DNA of 64,000 bases from Owenia fusiformis (taxonomy: Eukaryota > Annelida > Polychaeta > Sabellida > Oweniidae): the NCBI GenBank assembly GCA_903813345.2, contig CAIIXF020000012.1, positions 35,044,572-35,108,571 of the forward strand. The letters are read 5' to 3'. A program made the position numbers and the translations under genes. How positions within the stretch are numbered: position 1 is the first letter of the stretch; the number at the start of each line of letters is the position of its first letter. Positions 60,410 through 64,000 of the stretch are shown here, one piece after another. Below the pieces are notes generated by a model, which saw only the letters and a program-made list of their open reading frames with translations, made no database searches and was not told the origin of the DNA.

Positions 60410-62040
60410 ATGAATATAACTCATCTGTATCGACAGGCAAACATAGTTTTTGTGATTTCATGTATTGTATCATGTGTATTGATTGAAATATTATACTTCG
60501 TTTATAACTACACAACACGAAAAGGAGTGCAATACATTTCACCAAACATTTGGCGGAATGGTCGAGATGGACTATCTGACAATTGGAGGACCCACAATAT
60601 GCATCCCTTTTTAAACCAAATGATGTTATCTACCTTGACTCATGGCTACTGGCGGCCGATAGATGTACCTGAAGGAAAGAGAAACGTTGTAATTACCAAT
60701 TTAAACCAATTGAGGACGAGAAAGATAGTAAATTACAGTAACACCTCAAAGTGTGGACACGCTTGTCTTGGTTATAGATCAATTTGTGATCCAAAAGATA
60801 AAAAAGCGTGTTGCAAAGAAAATACATGTCAAGATATTCCAATGTCAGATTGTGTATGTCCCACATGTTTTGATGAACGGCCAAGGATCTTTCCGGAATT
60901 CCACGAGTGGACACCGTATGATATTAACATGCGCAATAATGTACAAGGTGATCATATATGCGCTGGGTTACGGCTTTTAAATGTGTCATCAATGGTAACA
61001 CTGGGCGATTCTTTAATAAGACAAGTAACTGACCGATTCTGGAGACGAGTTTACAAAGGACCCGTGACACATTTACTATATAACGATTCCACCAAAGGTA
61101 CGTAAAGCATAGGAATAACATTTACTGCTTAATGATTTTGATAAATGTAAAAATGTATATAACCAAGAAATATGTTATGCGTCCATTCCACTCAAGTCTA
61201 ATCTAACACATTCGCTCGGTAAACACTCGTGTAGAAGATACCCACTTTCATTGATCTTTACTTTTAGAACTTATTCAGAGTTGCCGTCCCGATGCGACGA
61301 ATTGGGGTTCGCATAAATGCTGGGAGAGGAGCTTCGTAGAAATTTGCAATGGAATCAAGTTCTTCTATCACAGATGTATAATGCTCCAAAAGGTTAGTCA
61401 ATCACTTTTGCAGACGAAAGCAAATTCAAACATGTCTCAGGTTTATGCAATAAACAAAAGCAAGAGTAGAACGTGTATGGACCACGAATGTTATATCATA
61501 TGAATTTATAAAATAGATTAGAAATAATATTTAATGTATGAACAATTCAATATATGTCGTCATTGTGATAGTATTCTGGCCGTTAAAAGCCCTTACTCTA
61601 ATATAATTTTTTTTATTTCATTTCATCAAGGTGCACCTCGGGAATTCGCTGTATTAAGAGCACTGAAGAAAGACCATCCGGGTCATATGCTGGTGTTCAC
61701 AGACGTTGGACTACACGACAATCTTAAGACAAAAACAATATTAATGTACATGAAAAAACTGTTAGAGGAAACAAAAACCCTAGGAGATACAGACATTCTG
61801 TTTATGACACCATATATCCCAGGATTACAAAAGTCCCCATCGTTTACTGGCCAAACTGAGAAGAGGACAATTGAGTTTGCTAATTTCTTTCGTAGATTTT
61901 CGAAAAACATGAATATATCATTTCTTGATCCTACTGAGCTTGTCAGGCCGCTCGTAAGTGTGGATGGCACACATTATACAAACGGGCTAAATGAAGCAAT
62001 AGTAGACATTATATCCAACTATATTCTAAAAGCCTCCTGA
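60410..62040 (+). CDS. Type II membrane GDSL/SGNH esterase, PC-esterase-like
   Basis: Exons are 60410-61097, 61268-61392 and 61631-62040, about 400 residues. The start is the first in-frame ATG after an acceptor at 60393. Residues 8-33 form one membrane anchor. A Cys-rich region follows (CGHAC ... CDPKDKKACCKENTCQ ... CVCPTC). The nucleophile block is TLGDSLIRQ (Ser201), a G-x-H-like block is DVGLHDN, and the Asp/His dyad is VDGTHY near the end, as in PC-esterase (NXPE-related) and other SGNH hydrolases, which act on O-acyl groups of glycans. Exon 2 as drawn ends in phase 0 but exon 3 reads in phase 1. A donor at AGAT/GTATAA inside exon 2 repairs this (HRC joined to APREF). Alternatively a small exon was missed. 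Confidence 0.7.
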
Positions 62041-64000
62041 TCGCTTGCATCATTTTTGCCTTTCAAAGCTCTTGTCTTTTTTCACAACATATCAGATAAC
62101 AAACGTAGACAAATAAGAACGTTCATTGGTTAGTTTGGCATCTATTTTTTGTATGCCATGAAATATAAACGTTAAACATTTATATAGGCGTGTATATAGT
62201 GTTTATACTAAAAATAGTTAATTCTCCATGTACAGCTGTTTAATCCGTTTGGGTTTATATTTTGTGTCTATTCAAGACAAAATTCTACTTTTAGAGTAGT
62301 ACATTCCCTTTAATATATAGTCCATGGTATGACTTCCGAATATGAAGGATCCGTAGCACACTATAGCGCAGCAACATTTGAAGCAATATTTATGAAGGTG
62401 TATATGTCTTGATTCTTTTAAAATACCATTTGCTGAAAAAACTTCCGGCTTTCGGGTCGAAAAATGTATTTCATCACAAGGGGTCAAAAAACGTAAATAT
62501 TTTGATTCGAACTTTCATACATTTTATAAGACACAGACTGTTATTCTAAGCATACGCACAAAAAAATTGAATATCATAATGTCAAAATTACTATGATTTT
62601 ACTGTAGATGTCGGTGTTTAATTAGTGTAATTACACAAGTGTGTTTTTCAGATTTTGTTTGATTTTTCAAATATGAGCTAAGCCGATTCAACAAAATTGT
62701 ATGGAATATTTCGGTAATTCTTTTTGATTGGGAACGTATTAGTTTTCTTACCAGTTAAAACATTTTATTACCAGAATTTTTCCATATAATCGTAAAGGGT
62801 GTAACAACAAATTATTGTCGATGTTTTATAAAACATAATACAATAACAAATAGGTAAGATTCATATCTAATTCGATGTTACAGAGGTATTTGCATGTTCA
62901 TATATTCCAAGGGCATGTCTAATAATCAATTAGAGTCATATGCAGTCGAACGCCTTAAAATTCGTCCTCGACGTTAGTTGGCTATCATCAAGTTTTCTGA
63001 TGGTTGTTCCTTCTTTGACCTTACCGAAGGATATAATCAAATTTTAGGAAGATAATGATAACGATTTTTCTCAATTATTCATGAATTCGACCAAGTCTTG
63101 ATGATTGTTTCATAAGCAACTGAGCTATATCTAACTACGAGAAATAGAATTTTAGCTGTAGTCGCAATTAGTCAAGGAAGAGCAATAGGCCCACCTTTAT
63201 TGATAATGTTCACCGCTGAATAAAAGTTCATATCTTAAAACGTATTGAGACCCATTTTGTGAAAACCTAGCATAATTTAAGCATTTGTCATTCTAATATA
63301 AAAGTGATTCATTTGTAGCCTTTATCTTATTAATACCCGAGAAGCAATACAAAATGTCGATACACTGATGACATAATCTTTTGGTATTGATAAGAAAAAT
63401 AACCTCAAACTTTTAGCTTAGAAACCTAAATCATATACTTAAAATCATATTTTATTATTTGCTATTACATTGTGTACTCCAAATTGTGAAAGTTTGGAAG
63501 TTTATTTTTTGGAAATCTTTTGACCTCTGTTAATGGCAGGCATAATTCAGCCTTAAAGCCGGAAGTATATTAAACGGTTATAATTATAGGATATCCTATG
63601 ATTTTGAGGAATATCATTTTATCTACGAGGTGATATTAATATCTGCACGAGAGATAAAGATGGCAGTGTAATCGAGATAATGGAATACGTCTCCAAATGC
63701 TTTAATATCGCCCTAAAACATTCCCATCATTCGTTTAAGATTCTTTGAAGAACATATATATTAAATACAACTTGGATTTTATTATCTCAAGTATTGAAAG
63801 TATTTTAACAGTAGACGTCTTAAGAATCAAGGAATTACTGAAGTAATTGAGGTTGTAGGAAACATTCCGATTGAAGCCGTGATGGCGTACACTAATTAAT
63901 ATTCATGCTTTCATGTGCTGGGTTTATTCTTTAACCATGTAATAATAGTTGTGGACGTAGGCACGTAGTTAGTAGTACAGGACAAGCAACTATATCACCA
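62041..64000. other. Intergenic, nothing recognised
   Basis: AT-rich sequence after the esterase stop codon. Only short frames without family resemblance on either strand. Confidence 0.5.

Noticed and set aside
60228-60545. Minus-strand 105-residue frame at the start of the esterase-like gene
   Set aside because: Antisense to the signal-anchor exon, with no motif of its own.

Overview
This is an AT-rich, intron-rich animal nuclear window, most likely from a marine invertebrate; I cannot fix the phylum. The evidence is many short exons with GT-AG borders, large introns, LINE remnants and many TA-flanked or foldback DNA elements. No bacterial operons, rRNA or intact tRNA were seen. Four split genes can be rebuilt by hand from splice signals, codon phase and protein family motifs.

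Layout. (1) 920-17174, minus strand: a secreted PhoPQ-activated pathogenicity-related / AprA-like alpha/beta hydrolase with 12 exons, probably lacking its last exon or exons beyond the window start. (2) 17175-22619: intergenic DNA with LINE fragments, MITEs and a hAT-like insertion. (3) 22620-33304, plus: a secreted trypsin-like serine protease whose 8.3-kb first intron is full of palindromic elements. (4) 34587-39152: a 4.6-kb foldback element. (5) 46370-58469, plus: a 12-TM SLC43-type transporter with 14 exon positions and two tandem pairs of alternative exons. (6) 60410-62040, plus: a type II membrane GDSL/PC-esterase-like protein.

The most striking structure is a recurring kind of tandem repeat that I do not know as a named class. 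Three arrays lie immediately upstream, in the sense of transcription, of an intact exon: 112 bp x about 102 copies, 79 bp x 8 copies, and 102-114 bp x about 10 copies. In each, the unit is the 3' end of the intron, with its AG acceptor, fused to the 5' part of that exon; the intact exon is the last unit. Two arrays are in the AprA-like gene and one is in the SLC43-like gene on the other strand. In the units I translated, splicing to an upstream acceptor runs into a stop codon within one or two units, so the arrays read as ladders of non-productive (poison) 3' splice sites. The SLC43 array sits in front of one member of an alternative exon pair, where it could influence exon choice.

The four genes show no sign of acting in one pathway. 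All gene models rest on manual reading of splice sites and need transcript support.
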